A program made the position numbers and the translations under genes. DNA of 53,578 bases, from contig NZ_BPQM01000131.1 in NCBI RefSeq assembly GCF_022179245.1, positions 1 through 53,578 of the forward strand, given 5' to 3'. Source of the DNA: Methylobacterium gregans. Its GTDB lineage: Bacteria > Pseudomonadota > Alphaproteobacteria > Rhizobiales > Beijerinckiaceae. How positions within the stretch are numbered: the stretch's first letter is position 1; every line of letters starts with the position of its first letter. The notes beneath the pieces were generated by a model. That model was not told where the DNA came from, searched no databases, and was given only the letters and a program-made list of their open reading frames with translations. Shown piece after piece: positions 8,998 to 16,398 of this stretch.

Positions 8998-9385
8998 ATG
9001 TACAGCGTCTCCTCCATCGCGGAGGACATCCTCTACGGCTCGGATAAGCCGGGTATCGGCGTCCGCAAGCGTGCCGTCCGCACCGATTGTGCGGCCAGCT
9101 ACCTCTCCGAAAAGCAGGTCCTCCTCGACATGTCTCGGGCCCGGATCTGCCGGATGGGCGTCCGATCCGAAGACGTCCATCGATCCCTGGCGACCTGGCG
9201 CGCCGGGGGAGCACCGGCGCTTCCTCGAAGGCGACCACGATTGCGATACCAGCCCGAGGCGGGCCTACCAGCTCGCCGAGGCGATCGGGCTGCGCAAGGC
9301 TGCCTTCGGGGACGATGATACCGACCTCGTGAAAACGGCGGCCCCTTCGCCCAACCTGCGCACCGCGGCCGTGCCGGCCCGCTGA
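8998..9385 (+). pseudogene. Small hypothetical gene broken by one extra G
   Basis: The first 69 codons from ATG 8998 are coding-like (SSIAEDILYGSDKPGIGVRK ... VHRSLATWRAG). After the GGGGG run at 9205-9209 this frame turns into arginine/proline shadow sequence. The adjacent frame is sensible to its stop at 9385 (HRRFLEGDHDCD, YQLAEAIGLRKAAFGDDDTD). Removing one G joins them into a continuous protein of about 128 aa, soluble, with no recognised family. It is either a real frameshift mutation or a homopolymer sequencing error. It lies 140 bases after the replication-type gene. Confidence 0.5.
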
Positions 9386-9803
9386 CCCCGGTGTGTTGTC
9401 CGTTGCATGGTAGGGCTGCCCGCTTGCCCAACGCTACCCCCCGATGCCGGCGTCGCCTCACCCGTCTCCCGTCCAGCGAGGATGTGCCCGCCAGAGACCG
9501 CGTGGGCCACGGCAGCCTCACGCGAGTTGCAGACGCCTTAGCCTTAAAACTGCCCGGGGGCCTGCGCCTGGCTCACCATGGAGCCTGGCCCCCGCATCCT
9601 CCTGCAAGGCCGCGGCCGCTACGGCACCCGCGAGACATCGGGTACGGCGAGCAACCTCATCATCCTCCAATGGGCCCGCGGGGTTAGCATTGACTACGAC
9701 TAGACGGGGCGGGGTCACACGGTCGTTCCGTACAGGCAGACCGCTAGGGGCTTAGGCCGCCCTCTTCTCGGGGCCGGGATGCCGATACCTGGCGCTTGTC
9801 ACC
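9386..9803. other. Intergenic region with a long two-part hairpin
   Basis: No credible gene: the frames here give proline/arginine shadow sequence. A structured inverted repeat spans 9555-9594. The outer 8-bp stem is CGGGGGCC/GGCCCCCG and an inner 5-bp stem is GGCTC/GAGCC. No T-run follows, so a simple intrinsic terminator is not certain. It may end transcription from the left or fold as RNA. Confidence 0.4.
9389..9408 (+). repeat. Dispersed GTGTGTTGTCCGT repeat, copy 2
   Basis: Contains the exact 13-mer shared with the copy at 6011-6030, which is in the opposite orientation. The two copies bracket the replication-type gene and the frameshifted gene as inverted repeats about 3.4 kb apart. 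That could mark an element boundary or be a common genomic repeat of this genus. Confidence 0.5.
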
Positions 9804-10241
9804 TCAGGCGAGAAGTTCAGACTCAATGTTGTCGTGGCACCAAATTTTTCCATAAGGGGTGTCAACCTCAAAGTGAAAGAGATCAACTTGGCCGGACCTG
9901 TGAAAGTACATCAAATTTTTGTCTTTGAGACGGCCGTTGACTTCGCAAACGATGTAGTCGCGTTTGTCGTAGCCATCCTTAGAGGACCACGGCTTGATGC
10001 CGACATACTTTAGTAGCCTACCCTGGTAGTCTTCCTCATGACCGATTAGATCGTCGGATGTCAGGCAAGCTTTTTCGGTCTCTTGCGCGACAGCCGCCTT
10101 AGCATCAGCCCAGGCGCGGCGCATCGCACCAGCAAGATGAGCCCGCGCCCCATCGCCGATTGTTGTCGCCGCCTCTCTCGCCAAAGACCACGACCGGCGC
10201 ATGATCGCGCCCAAGTCATACCGGCTCCGCTTCGACATCAC
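9804..10241 (-). CDS. Hypothetical protein, lower GC than its surroundings
   Basis: 145 aa, soluble. The N-terminal helix-rich part (IMRRSWSLAREAATTIGDGA, MRRAWADAKAAVAQETEKAC) resembles a short domain seen in small phage and plasmid proteins of alphaproteobacteria. The C-terminal half is strand-rich (RDYIVCEVNGRLKDKNLMYF, DLFHFEVDTPYGKIWCHDN). Base composition is clearly more AT-rich than neighbouring genes, which suggests separate acquisition. The first two codons are both Met (10241 and 10238). No function can be assigned. Confidence 0.65.
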   Translation of the reverse strand: MMSKRSRYDLGAIMRRSWSLAREAATTIGDGARAHLAGAMRRAWADAKAAVAQETEKACLTSDDLIGHEEDYQGRLLKYVGIKPWSSKDGYDKRDYIVCEVNGRLKDKNLMYFHRSGQVDLFHFEVDTPYGKIWCHDNIESELLA

Positions 10242-10294
10242 GCAAATCCCAAGTGATCTACAAGTGATGGCGAGCCTGTTGCCAGTTAGTTGAA

Positions 10295-10492
10295 ATGTCC
10301 AGGCGGCGAACCATGGTTGTGTTCAAGCAAGCTGGCCTGGTGAAAGCAGAGGATGTGGCATTTGCTAGGGGATGGCTTTTTCATGCGCTCGGGACGGGCG
10401 AGGAGCCGCCCGCCAGCCTCAAAGTCGGAGCCGTTGGCGCAACGGGCCAAATAACCTTAAATCCAGTCAGCGAGGCAATATCGCGCTCCTAA
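10295..10492 (+). CDS. Small hypothetical protein coupled to the next gene
   Basis: 65 aa from ATG 10295 (a second Met at codon 7). The core FKQAGLVKAEDVAFARGWLF looks like a folded helix pair. Its TAA stop overlaps the ATG of the next gene (TAATG at 10490-10494), so the two are translationally coupled. No family was recognised. Confidence 0.4.
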   Translation: MSRRRTMVVFKQAGLVKAEDVAFARGWLFHALGTGEEPPASLKVGAVGATGQITLNPVSEAISRS

Positions 10493-10967
10493 TGGCCCTC
10501 GGTCCAGGTTCGGGCGTGACACAAGGAAGATCGGTTATCCACAAGATCCTCGTGCCTGTAGGCTTGGGCGACCATCCCCCGCCGGAAGGGCTGATGGCCA
10601 GGGCAACCGCGGCGATCGAGGTTCTCGCCGTCGACGGTGCCAAAGGCAATGCCGGCAGTGCAGAGTTCGCATGGCTCTACGTCGTCGTGGCGGCGTATGC
10701 CGGCATCTCCTACGGCTTCTCCCTGTCGACGAATCGCAAGTTCCTCGGCGTCATCGGAAAATCGCGATTGGCTTGACGGCCAAGCTCTACGGCTTCCTGG
10801 ATGATGCGGATTACAAGGCGCTCGCCGATGAGCCTCTCGCGAAGGCCGTGACCGCCTACTGGCGCGCGGAGAGCCACACCACCGCGATCGTCGTCGTCAT
10901 GCTGGTGGTATCTGCCATGGAGGATGGCTGGATCGACCGGAACGCGCTGCGCGACCGGTTGCGATAG
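10492..10967 (+). pseudogene. Hypothetical gene with a one-base loss in an A run
   Basis: From ATG 10492 the frame is coding-like to FSLSTNRKFLGVIGK, then meets a stop at 10776. Another frame continues sensibly from KIAIGLTAKLYGFLDDADYK to the stop at 10967, ending VVVMLVVSAMEDGWIDRNAL. Adding one A to the AAAA run at 10758-10761 restores a single protein of about 158 aa. A hydrophobic stretch (TTAIVVVMLVVSAM) near the C-terminus could be a membrane segment. It may be a mutation, a sequencing error or, less likely, programmed slippage. Function unknown. Confidence 0.45.
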
Positions 10968-11324
10968 CTAAGCCAGAGTACCGGCCAAGCCCTGAGGGTG
11001 CGCGTGACGGGCGCAGTTCCGCGTCCTTCGGATCCTATCCGGGCGGGGAAACCCAGCCGAATGCCGGGCGCTCGGGATGACGATGTACTGCGGGCGACTT
11101 CGCGGGTGGGGCCCCGGCGAGCCCGCCGGCCGCACGGGCCTGTCGGCTCGCTCGGTTCGTTGCGCTCGCAAGGCGCCTCGTGATCGCGTCGCATCCGAAC
11201 TATTCCGGGGCCCCCTAGCGTTCCTGGTGGCTGAATGCCGCGAGCTGCGCGCCCGGCTGCAGGGGTCCTTCGACGGCCAACTCGCAACCGCGTGCCGGCA
11301 GAACAAGGCTTGGCTGCGCGGCAG
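10968..11324. other. Intergenic stretch, no clear feature
   Basis: About 350 bases between convergent genes. Short frames occur on both strands but show the arginine/proline shadow pattern and lack start signals. A fragment on the plus strand near 11200-11328 (LAFLVAECRELRARLQG) could be a gene remnant but cannot be supported. Confidence 0.35.
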
Positions 11325-11912
11325 CTAGGGCGCGAGGTCACCCAGGGCCTCGACGTCGTCATCGGGAATGGGTCGCTGTCGCGGCCGGCGAGGCGGGACG
11401 CCGTTCTCGTCGAGGCCGGCCAGTTGGTTTACGTATAGCGAAAGGGCCCGAACGTCCTCCAGCTCGGGTGGATCGTGGAGCTTGCTGGTGACCCAGGTTC
11501 TGTCCCGCGACATGCCGAACCAGTCGCTGGAGTAGGTCGGCACGTGACATCTTCGAGTGAACGAGTGTTCGCCTCGGCTCGGGATTTGCAGCCCCTGCCA
11601 TGCATTTACGAAGCGCTGCGGCAGCTTGATAATAATTGCCTCCGGGTCACGGTCGCGTTCCAGTCGGACTTCCTTGATCAGGAGGTCGCGTTCCTTCGCG
11701 ATGATCTCCCGGAAGTGTTGGGCCAGCGGAGCGACCTGGAACAGGGGGAGCCAGGGGAGCGTGTGCCCCTCCAGCATCTCGACAAATAGCTGCCGACCTG
11801 GAGGCTTCTCCGGCCTGAGGCGCTGCCTCCTGCGTTCGAGATTCCTCTCATCGAGCTTCCTTTTCAAATCATAGCTGAGGTTGGCGTAGATGACGCGGCG
11901 GATGATCGGCAT
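11325..11912 (-). CDS. Hypothetical protein, unknown
   Basis: 195 aa, soluble and charged. The start is set at the ATG at 11912, where the protein-like sequence begins (MPIIRRVIYANLSYDLKRKL); the extra 24 codons upstream are shadow-like. It has a basic helical N-terminus, a middle segment KERDLLIKEVRLERDRDPEA, and aromatic residues (CHVPTYSSDWFGMSRDRTWV). GC content is moderate. Neighbours are also orphan genes, so this belongs to the accessory part of the window. No family was recognised. Confidence 0.55.
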   Translation of the reverse strand: MPIIRRVIYANLSYDLKRKLDERNLERRRQRLRPEKPPGRQLFVEMLEGHTLPWLPLFQVAPLAQHFREIIAKERDLLIKEVRLERDRDPEAIIIKLPQRFVNAWQGLQIPSRGEHSFTRRCHVPTYSSDWFGMSRDRTWVTSKLHDPPELEDVRALSLYVNQLAGLDENGVPPRRPRQRPIPDDDVEALGDLAP

Positions 11913-11980
11913 GGCATGTCCTACCGCACCGCGGTTGACGCCTCGTCTATGCCGCGTCGCCCAGCGAGGCCGCCATCTCG

Positions 11981-12199
11981 TCAAGACTGGGAGCGAACTC
12001 CTGACCCATTGCAGACGGTCGGAATGTCCGCTTCCAGGCAGTTCAATGGACCCGGTTCGGCAACTTCTGGCCAGTAGTGGCCTGTCTGCTCTGGGGAGGG
12101 CTTGCCAAAAAGAGCAGACAAGGCCCTACCGAACCAACCCAGTCGTAAAGCTCGATTGGCGTCGGCCTCAAAAATGGACACCAGCACGCCGCCAGTCAC
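11981..12199 (-). CDS. Possible small protein coupled to the Crp/Fnr gene
   Basis: 72 codons from a GTG at 12199, whose start overlaps the regulator's stop (GTGA). The first 50 residues look plausible (SIFEADANRALRLGWFGRAL). The last part is encoded by the dispersed 20-bp repeat at 11993-12012, which argues against a conserved C-terminus. It may be a real short gene or chance. Confidence 0.25.
   Translation of the reverse strand: MTGGVLVSIFEADANRALRLGWFGRALSALFGKPSPEQTGHYWPEVAEPGPLNCLEADIPTVCNGSGVRSQS
11993..12012. repeat. 20-bp dispersed repeat, intact copy
   Basis: This 20-mer (GCGAACTCCTGACCCATTGC) occurs again split around the IS1182-type element: its left part is at 23921-23934 and its right part follows 25517. 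This intact copy shows what the IS target looked like before insertion. Downstream, GAC also matches. Confidence 0.7.
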
Positions 12200-12870
12200 C
12201 GCCGCCCGGCGGCCTCCAAGCGGGTCCGGTCAACAATCTCGACCGCGCCTCGACGAAGTTCGATCAGGCCCGCCTCGGCCCATTGTGCCAGAATGCGGCT
12301 CACCACCTCGCGCACGCTTCCGACATCGTCCGCGAGCTTTTGATGGGTCACCGCGGCGACGCCCCGCGGATCGGCTTCAGCGAGGAGGCGTTGCGCGAGG
12401 CGCTGCTTTAGCGGTGCGAACGCGACCTCGTCGATCAGCGTGAACAGGCCGGACATCAATCGCGTGTAGTCATCCATGACGAATCTGCGGAACGCCGCGC
12501 TGTCGCCGATCAGGTGCTGGAACGTGCCGACCGGCAGGGCCGCGAGTTCGGTCCGCTCCTCGGCCACGCTCTGCGCCGGAAAGGTGCCGCCGGACAGGAG
12601 ACACTGAGTGGTGAGGGGGCAGGTGCCGCCCGGGCCAACCTTGTAGATCAGCACCTCGCGTCCGCCCTCCGACATCCGGAAGATCCGCGTGCGTCCCTCC
12701 AGGCACATCAGGTAGTTGGCACACTCGCCATTTAGTTCGTAGGCGATGGCGCCTGCATCCAGCACCGGGAAATGCACGGTTCCCCGAGCGATCTGAAGAT
12801 GCGCCGGGCTGAGAGCTTGAAGAAGCGGAAACCGGTCGATCCACCCCTCGACCTTTTGGGCATCCGTCAT
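12196..12870 (-). CDS. Crp/Fnr-family transcriptional regulator
   Basis: 224 aa. The N-terminal cyclic-nucleotide-binding-like beta barrel (about 20-140) contains ELNGECANYLMCLEGRTRIFRM and a cysteine pair in GGTCPLTTQCLLSGG. The C-terminal helix-turn-helix (about 165-215) reads HQKLADDVGSVREVVSRIL. The FNR N-terminal four-cysteine cluster is absent, so it is not classical Fnr. The TCPLTxxCLL segment is typical of a Crp/Fnr subgroup often next to sulfur genes, and may sense redox or sulfur species. Start at ATG 12870; 53 extra upstream codons are shadow. It is divergent from the exported pentapeptide gene, with a palindrome between them. Confidence 0.85.
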   Translation of the reverse strand: MTDAQKVEGWIDRFPLLQALSPAHLQIARGTVHFPVLDAGAIAYELNGECANYLMCLEGRTRIFRMSEGGREVLIYKVGPGGTCPLTTQCLLSGGTFPAQSVAEERTELAALPVGTFQHLIGDSAAFRRFVMDDYTRLMSGLFTLIDEVAFAPLKQRLAQRLLAEADPRGVAAVTHQKLADDVGSVREVVSRILAQWAEAGLIELRRGAVEIVDRTRLEAAGRR

Positions 12871-12951
12871 GGCTGGCGTGGTCCCCCGGCCATGACGACG
12901 GGTTGATCGTCCGGCGCGCGTTGCGTTTTCCTCCCGCCGCGCCGGATTTGT

Positions 12952-12965
12952 GTGACCTGGGTCAC
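12952..12965. promoter_or_regulatory. Candidate operator palindrome
   Basis: GTGACC-TG-GGTCAC is a perfect 6-bp inverted repeat with a 2-base centre. It lies in the divergent region between the Crp/Fnr gene (start 12870) and the pentapeptide gene (start 13056), a usual place for an autoregulatory site. It differs from the classical FNR box (TTGAT-N4-ATCAA). The link to this regulator is inference. Confidence 0.4.
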
Positions 12966-13055
12966 CGACCGGGTGCAGCGGCCCGGCATAGCATCGCGAC
13001 ACAACGAACACGATAAGGGTGCCCGCCATGCGTGGCGCCCGCCGGGAGTAAACCG

Positions 13056-13856
13056 ATGCGCCGCTTAGCCCTCAGCTTCATGCTCGCCGTCTTCGCTGCC
13101 GGCCCCGCCGCGGCCGAACAAGATCTGCTGCTCGGAGCCGACATGTCCTCGCCTGCCATGACGAAGGCCGAGATGAGCCGCGCCGACGTAGAGGCGATGA
13201 TCCAGGCCGCGGACGGTAAGCCCATCGACCTGCACGACAAGGCGCTGTCGGGCCTCGATCTCTCCGGGTTGAATCTCCGGGGCGTCAACTTACGAACTGC
13301 GCGCCTGAACAAGGCCAATCTACGCGGCGCCGACCTCAGCGGCGCAAACCTCGAACAGGCATGGCTCCTGAAGGCAGACCTTTCCGGGGCCAAGCTCGCG
13401 GACGCGAAAATGTTCGGCATCACTGCGCGGGAGGCCAACCTCAGCGGGGCCGACCTCAGCCGGTCCATGCCCATCGGCGATTTCAAGGGCGCCAACATGA
13501 GCAGCGCCACGCTGGTCGATCTCAAGGGCGGAGCCAACATCAAGAATCAGTCCATGGGTCTGATGCGGGCGGTGTTCACCTCGGTGAACCTGTCGGGCGC
13601 GAACCTCAAGGGAGCCAACCTCGGCCGGTCACGCCTGGAGTATGCGAATCTTAAGGATGCCGATCTCACTGGCGTGGTGCTGATGGGCTCAGACTTGTCC
13701 GGGGCCAATTTGACCGGTGCTACGGTCACGGGCGCGGACTTCAAGAACGTCGATGTCAGCGGCGCTCGTCTCATCGACCTCCAAGGTCAGTCCGAGGCCA
13801 AGGACTGGGCGGAGAGGGTGAACATCGACCGTGCCGTCACTCAGGCATCCGATTGA
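13056..13856 (+). CDS. Exported pentapeptide-repeat protein
   Basis: 266 aa. A signal peptide is clear (RRLALSFMLAVFAAGPAAA, cleavage after AAA near residue 20). From about residue 70 to 245 there are many A(D/N)LXX repeats (ANLRGADLSGANL, ADLTGVVLMGSDLSGANL), which form a right-handed quadrilateral beta-helix. The start was set at ATG 13056 because GGGAG lies seven bases upstream; a GTG at 13032 is also in frame. It is secreted or periplasmic and probably binds other proteins or protects the envelope. It is divergent from the Crp/Fnr regulator and 277 bases upstream of the YeiH-type exporter. The specific target is unknown. Confidence 0.85.
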   Translation: MRRLALSFMLAVFAAGPAAAEQDLLLGADMSSPAMTKAEMSRADVEAMIQAADGKPIDLHDKALSGLDLSGLNLRGVNLRTARLNKANLRGADLSGANLEQAWLLKADLSGAKLADAKMFGITAREANLSGADLSRSMPIGDFKGANMSSATLVDLKGGANIKNQSMGLMRAVFTSVNLSGANLKGANLGRSRLEYANLKDADLTGVVLMGSDLSGANLTGATVTGADFKNVDVSGARLIDLQGQSEAKDWAERVNIDRAVTQASD

Positions 13857-14046
13857 TCCGCCCGTTCACCAACCTGACGGCCCGCCTCTGACCTCAACGG
13901 TTTCTGTCTCAAGAAACCTAGTCAGCGGTAATCTACAACGTTCCCTGATATCAGCGAAGCCGCAAACTCGGGTTGCCCAATCGACAAGACTGGCTTCAAG
14001 CCAAAGCACGACGTTCGTCGTCCCCAGCCAAATCATCGCATCGCGT

Positions 14047-14059
14047 GATCAAAATGATC
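14047..14059. promoter_or_regulatory. Small inverted repeat upstream of the exporter gene
   Basis: GATCA-AAA-TGATC, a perfect 5-bp inverted repeat about 75 bases before the exporter start, in the 277-base gap after the pentapeptide gene. It could be a binding site for the LysR or Crp/Fnr regulator nearby. Evidence is limited to symmetry and position. Confidence 0.25.
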
Positions 14060-14133
14060 GATACGTTCCGTTGGATCGAACGAATGGACGCGGTCATGGT
14101 CGTGGCAGATCCAGTCCGCGAGGTGCACGCACC

Positions 14134-15216
14134 ATGCCCGCAGCAGCCTTTCTCCGATCACGCGCGCTTGCTCTGTCTTCCATCCTGCCCGGCCTGAGCC
14201 TTTGCCTCGCGGTGACGGGCGCCGCCCTCGGGCTGGAGATGGTCGAGAAGCATATCTTCGGCCGTGCGTGGCTGGAGGCTCTGGTCCTCTCCATCGTGCT
14301 GGGCACGGCCGTCCGCACGGCCTGGAACCCTGGTCGGCGCTTCGCTCGCGGTATCGCGTTCGGCGCCAAGACCGTCCTGGAAATCGCCGTCGTCCTGCTC
14401 GGCGCCTCGCTCAGCCTCGGGACGCTGCTCGCGGCCGGGCCGGGGCTCCTCGTCGGCATCGCGGTGGTGGTGGCCCTCGCCATTGCGGCGAGCTACGGCA
14501 TCGGCCGAGTTCTCGGGTTGACCCCGCGCCTGGCCATCCTCGTCGCCTGCGGCAACTCGATCTGTGGAAACTCGGCGATCGCGGCGGCGGCCCCGGTGAT
14601 CGACGCGGACGGCGAGGACGTCGCCTCTTCCATCGCCTTCACCGCCGTGCTCGGCGTTCTCGTCGTTCTCGGGTTGCCGCTGCTCGTGCCGCTGCTCGGA
14701 CTCTCACCGATGCAGTACGGTGTGCTCGCGGGGCTCACGGTCTACGCCGTGCCGCAGGTTCTCGCCGCAACCGCCCCGGTGGCCGCCCTCAGCGTCCAAG
14801 TCGGCACCCTGGTCAAGCTGGTCCGCGTGCTGATGCTTGGGCCAGTGGTCCTGGCTCTCTCGCTCGGGATTAGCTGGCTGCGCGCGGGGACGGGCGTGAC
14901 CGTACCGCACCGCACGGCCGGCGAGCGCCCCGCCTCGGGCCGGATGCCGCTGCACCGGCTGGTGCCGTGGTTCATCCTCGCCTTCCTGGCCTTGACGGGT
15001 CTTCGCTCCGCGGAGCTCGTTCCCGAAGCGGCTTTGCACCCCATGGCCGCGGCGGCGAACGCGCTGACCATCGTGTCGATGGCGGCCCTCGGCCTCGGCG
15101 TCGACGTGCGCAGCGTCGCCAAGGCGGGACCACGCGTCACCCTGGCGGTAGTCGCTTCGCTCGCCGCCCTGACGGCCGTGAGCCTCGGGCTGATCCGCCT
15201 GCTCGGCATCGCCTGA
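14134..15216 (+). CDS. yeiH: YeiH-type (UPF0324) putative sulfate/anion exporter
   Basis: 360 aa integral inner-membrane protein with about ten hydrophobic segments. It carries the family signature VACGNSICGNSAIAAAAPVI near residues 140-160, and similar hydrophobic repeats in both halves. This fits the YeiH/UPF0324 family, annotated as a putative sulfate exporter. The frame is open from 13831, but the 101 upstream codons are unlike the family; the ATG at 14134 gives the expected length. A cytosolic sulfite oxidase follows 64 bases downstream, which makes export of the sulfate produced a coherent pathway. In enterobacteria yeiH is controlled by the LysR regulator YeiE, and a LysR gene lies just downstream here. 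Confidence 0.88.
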   Translation: MPAAAFLRSRALALSSILPGLSLCLAVTGAALGLEMVEKHIFGRAWLEALVLSIVLGTAVRTAWNPGRRFARGIAFGAKTVLEIAVVLLGASLSLGTLLAAGPGLLVGIAVVVALAIAASYGIGRVLGLTPRLAILVACGNSICGNSAIAAAAPVIDADGEDVASSIAFTAVLGVLVVLGLPLLVPLLGLSPMQYGVLAGLTVYAVPQVLAATAPVAALSVQVGTLVKLVRVLMLGPVVLALSLGISWLRAGTGVTVPHRTAGERPASGRMPLHRLVPWFILAFLALTGLRSAELVPEAALHPMAAAANALTIVSMAALGLGVDVRSVAKAGPRVTLAVVASLAALTAVSLGLIRLLGIA

Positions 15217-15280
15217 AATAGGCCTGCCACCCGGCGCGTATGAGCGCGTTGGAGTCCGACCTTCTGCGATAGAGACACCC

Positions 15281-16372
15281 ATGTCGAGCTTGACCGAGCG
15301 TATGGCGCGCCTGATCGTTCATGGGGAGCGCCCCTACAATGCCGAGCCACCGCTGACCCGCCTGCGGGCCCGTTACCGGACCCCTGCGGAAGACTTCTAC
15401 GTCCGCTCCCACGGCGACCTGCCGGAGATCGACGCCGCCGCATGGCGCCTGTCCGTCGATGGCGCGCATGTCGGTCCCCTCGATCTGTCGCTGGCGGATC
15501 TGCGCGCGCGTTTTCCCGAGGCGACCGTCACGGCCACGATGCAGTGCGCCGGCAACCGCCGCGCCGATATGCGGGCGGTCGCCCCAGTCTCGGGCGATCC
15601 TTGGGACGGCGGCGCCATCGGGACGGCGGACTGGACCGGCGTCCGCCTCGGCGACGTCCTGCGTGCGGCGGGCGTAGCGCCAGGAGCGAACCTCCACTCG
15701 GACCTCCATGTGGCCTTCGAGAGCCAAGATGTGGTGGAGGGACGGCCCTACGGCGTCTCGATCCCGCTCGCCAAGGCGGTCGCCGGCGAGACACTGCTGG
15801 CCTTCGCGATGAACGGGGCATCGCTGTTGCCCGAGCACGGCTTCCCCGTGCGGGCCGTCGTGCCGGGCTTCGCGGGCGTGCGCAGCCCGAAATGGCTGAA
15901 GCGCATCACGGTGCAGGACCATCCCTCGACCAACCCGATGCAAGCCGACGACTACAAGCTGTTCCCGCCGGACGTGACGGCCGAGACCGCCAATCCCGCG
16001 AAAGGCCACACCATCGAAACGATGCCGCTCAACGCCGCGATCTGCGAGCCCGCGCGCGGAGCCCGGCTCAAGGCGGGCGAGACCACCATTCGCGGGTACG
16101 CCATCGCGGGAGATCGGGCGATCGTGCGCGTCGATGTCTCGGGCGATGGCGGTCGGTCCTGGCATCAAGCTACGCTGGAACACGAGGCCGGCGCTCCCTT
16201 CGCCTGGACGTTCTGGGAGATCGTGCTGGACCTTCCGTCCGGCGAGCGCGACCTCGTGGTGCGCGCCTGGGACAGCGCCGGGCAGACCCAGCCGGCGCGG
16301 CCGGACGAGACGTGGAACTTCAAGGGCTACCTCAGCGCCTCCTGGCACCGTGTGTGGGTCGAGGTCGCTTGA
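15281..16372 (+). CDS. Molybdopterin sulfite oxidase, cytosolic type
   Basis: 363 aa. The Mo-binding domain (about 35-245) carries the expected cysteine ligand at residue 89 in MQCAGNRR and the family segments EHGFPVRAVVPGFAGVRSPK and WLKRITV. The C-terminal dimerisation domain (about 250-355) contains VDVSGDGGRSWHQA. There is no heme domain and no Tat or Sec signal, so it resembles the plant-type heme-free enzyme and probably acts in the cytosol, oxidising sulfite to sulfate. It follows the YeiH-type exporter in the same direction with a 64-base gap, suggesting an operon. A strong hairpin terminator follows. Confidence 0.88.
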   Translation: MSSLTERMARLIVHGERPYNAEPPLTRLRARYRTPAEDFYVRSHGDLPEIDAAAWRLSVDGAHVGPLDLSLADLRARFPEATVTATMQCAGNRRADMRAVAPVSGDPWDGGAIGTADWTGVRLGDVLRAAGVAPGANLHSDLHVAFESQDVVEGRPYGVSIPLAKAVAGETLLAFAMNGASLLPEHGFPVRAVVPGFAGVRSPKWLKRITVQDHPSTNPMQADDYKLFPPDVTAETANPAKGHTIETMPLNAAICEPARGARLKAGETTIRGYAIAGDRAIVRVDVSGDGGRSWHQATLEHEAGAPFAWTFWEIVLDLPSGERDLVVRAWDSAGQTQPARPDETWNFKGYLSASWHRVWVEVA

Positions 16373-16375
16373 AGG

Positions 16376-16398
16376 GCCGCCCCCCGTCAGGGGGCGGC
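16376..16398. terminator. Bidirectional hairpin terminator
   Basis: GCCGCCCCC (16376-16384) pairs perfectly with GGGGGCGGC (16390-16398) across a 5-base loop. It sits between the convergent sulfite oxidase and LysR genes and overlaps the LysR stop codon (16387-16389). There is no T-run, but position and strength suit a shared terminator. Confidence 0.65.

Noticed and set aside
13831..14133. Longer start of the YeiH-type exporter gene
   Set aside because: The 101 extra codons do not resemble the family and overlap the end of the pentapeptide gene; ATG 14134 gives normal length.
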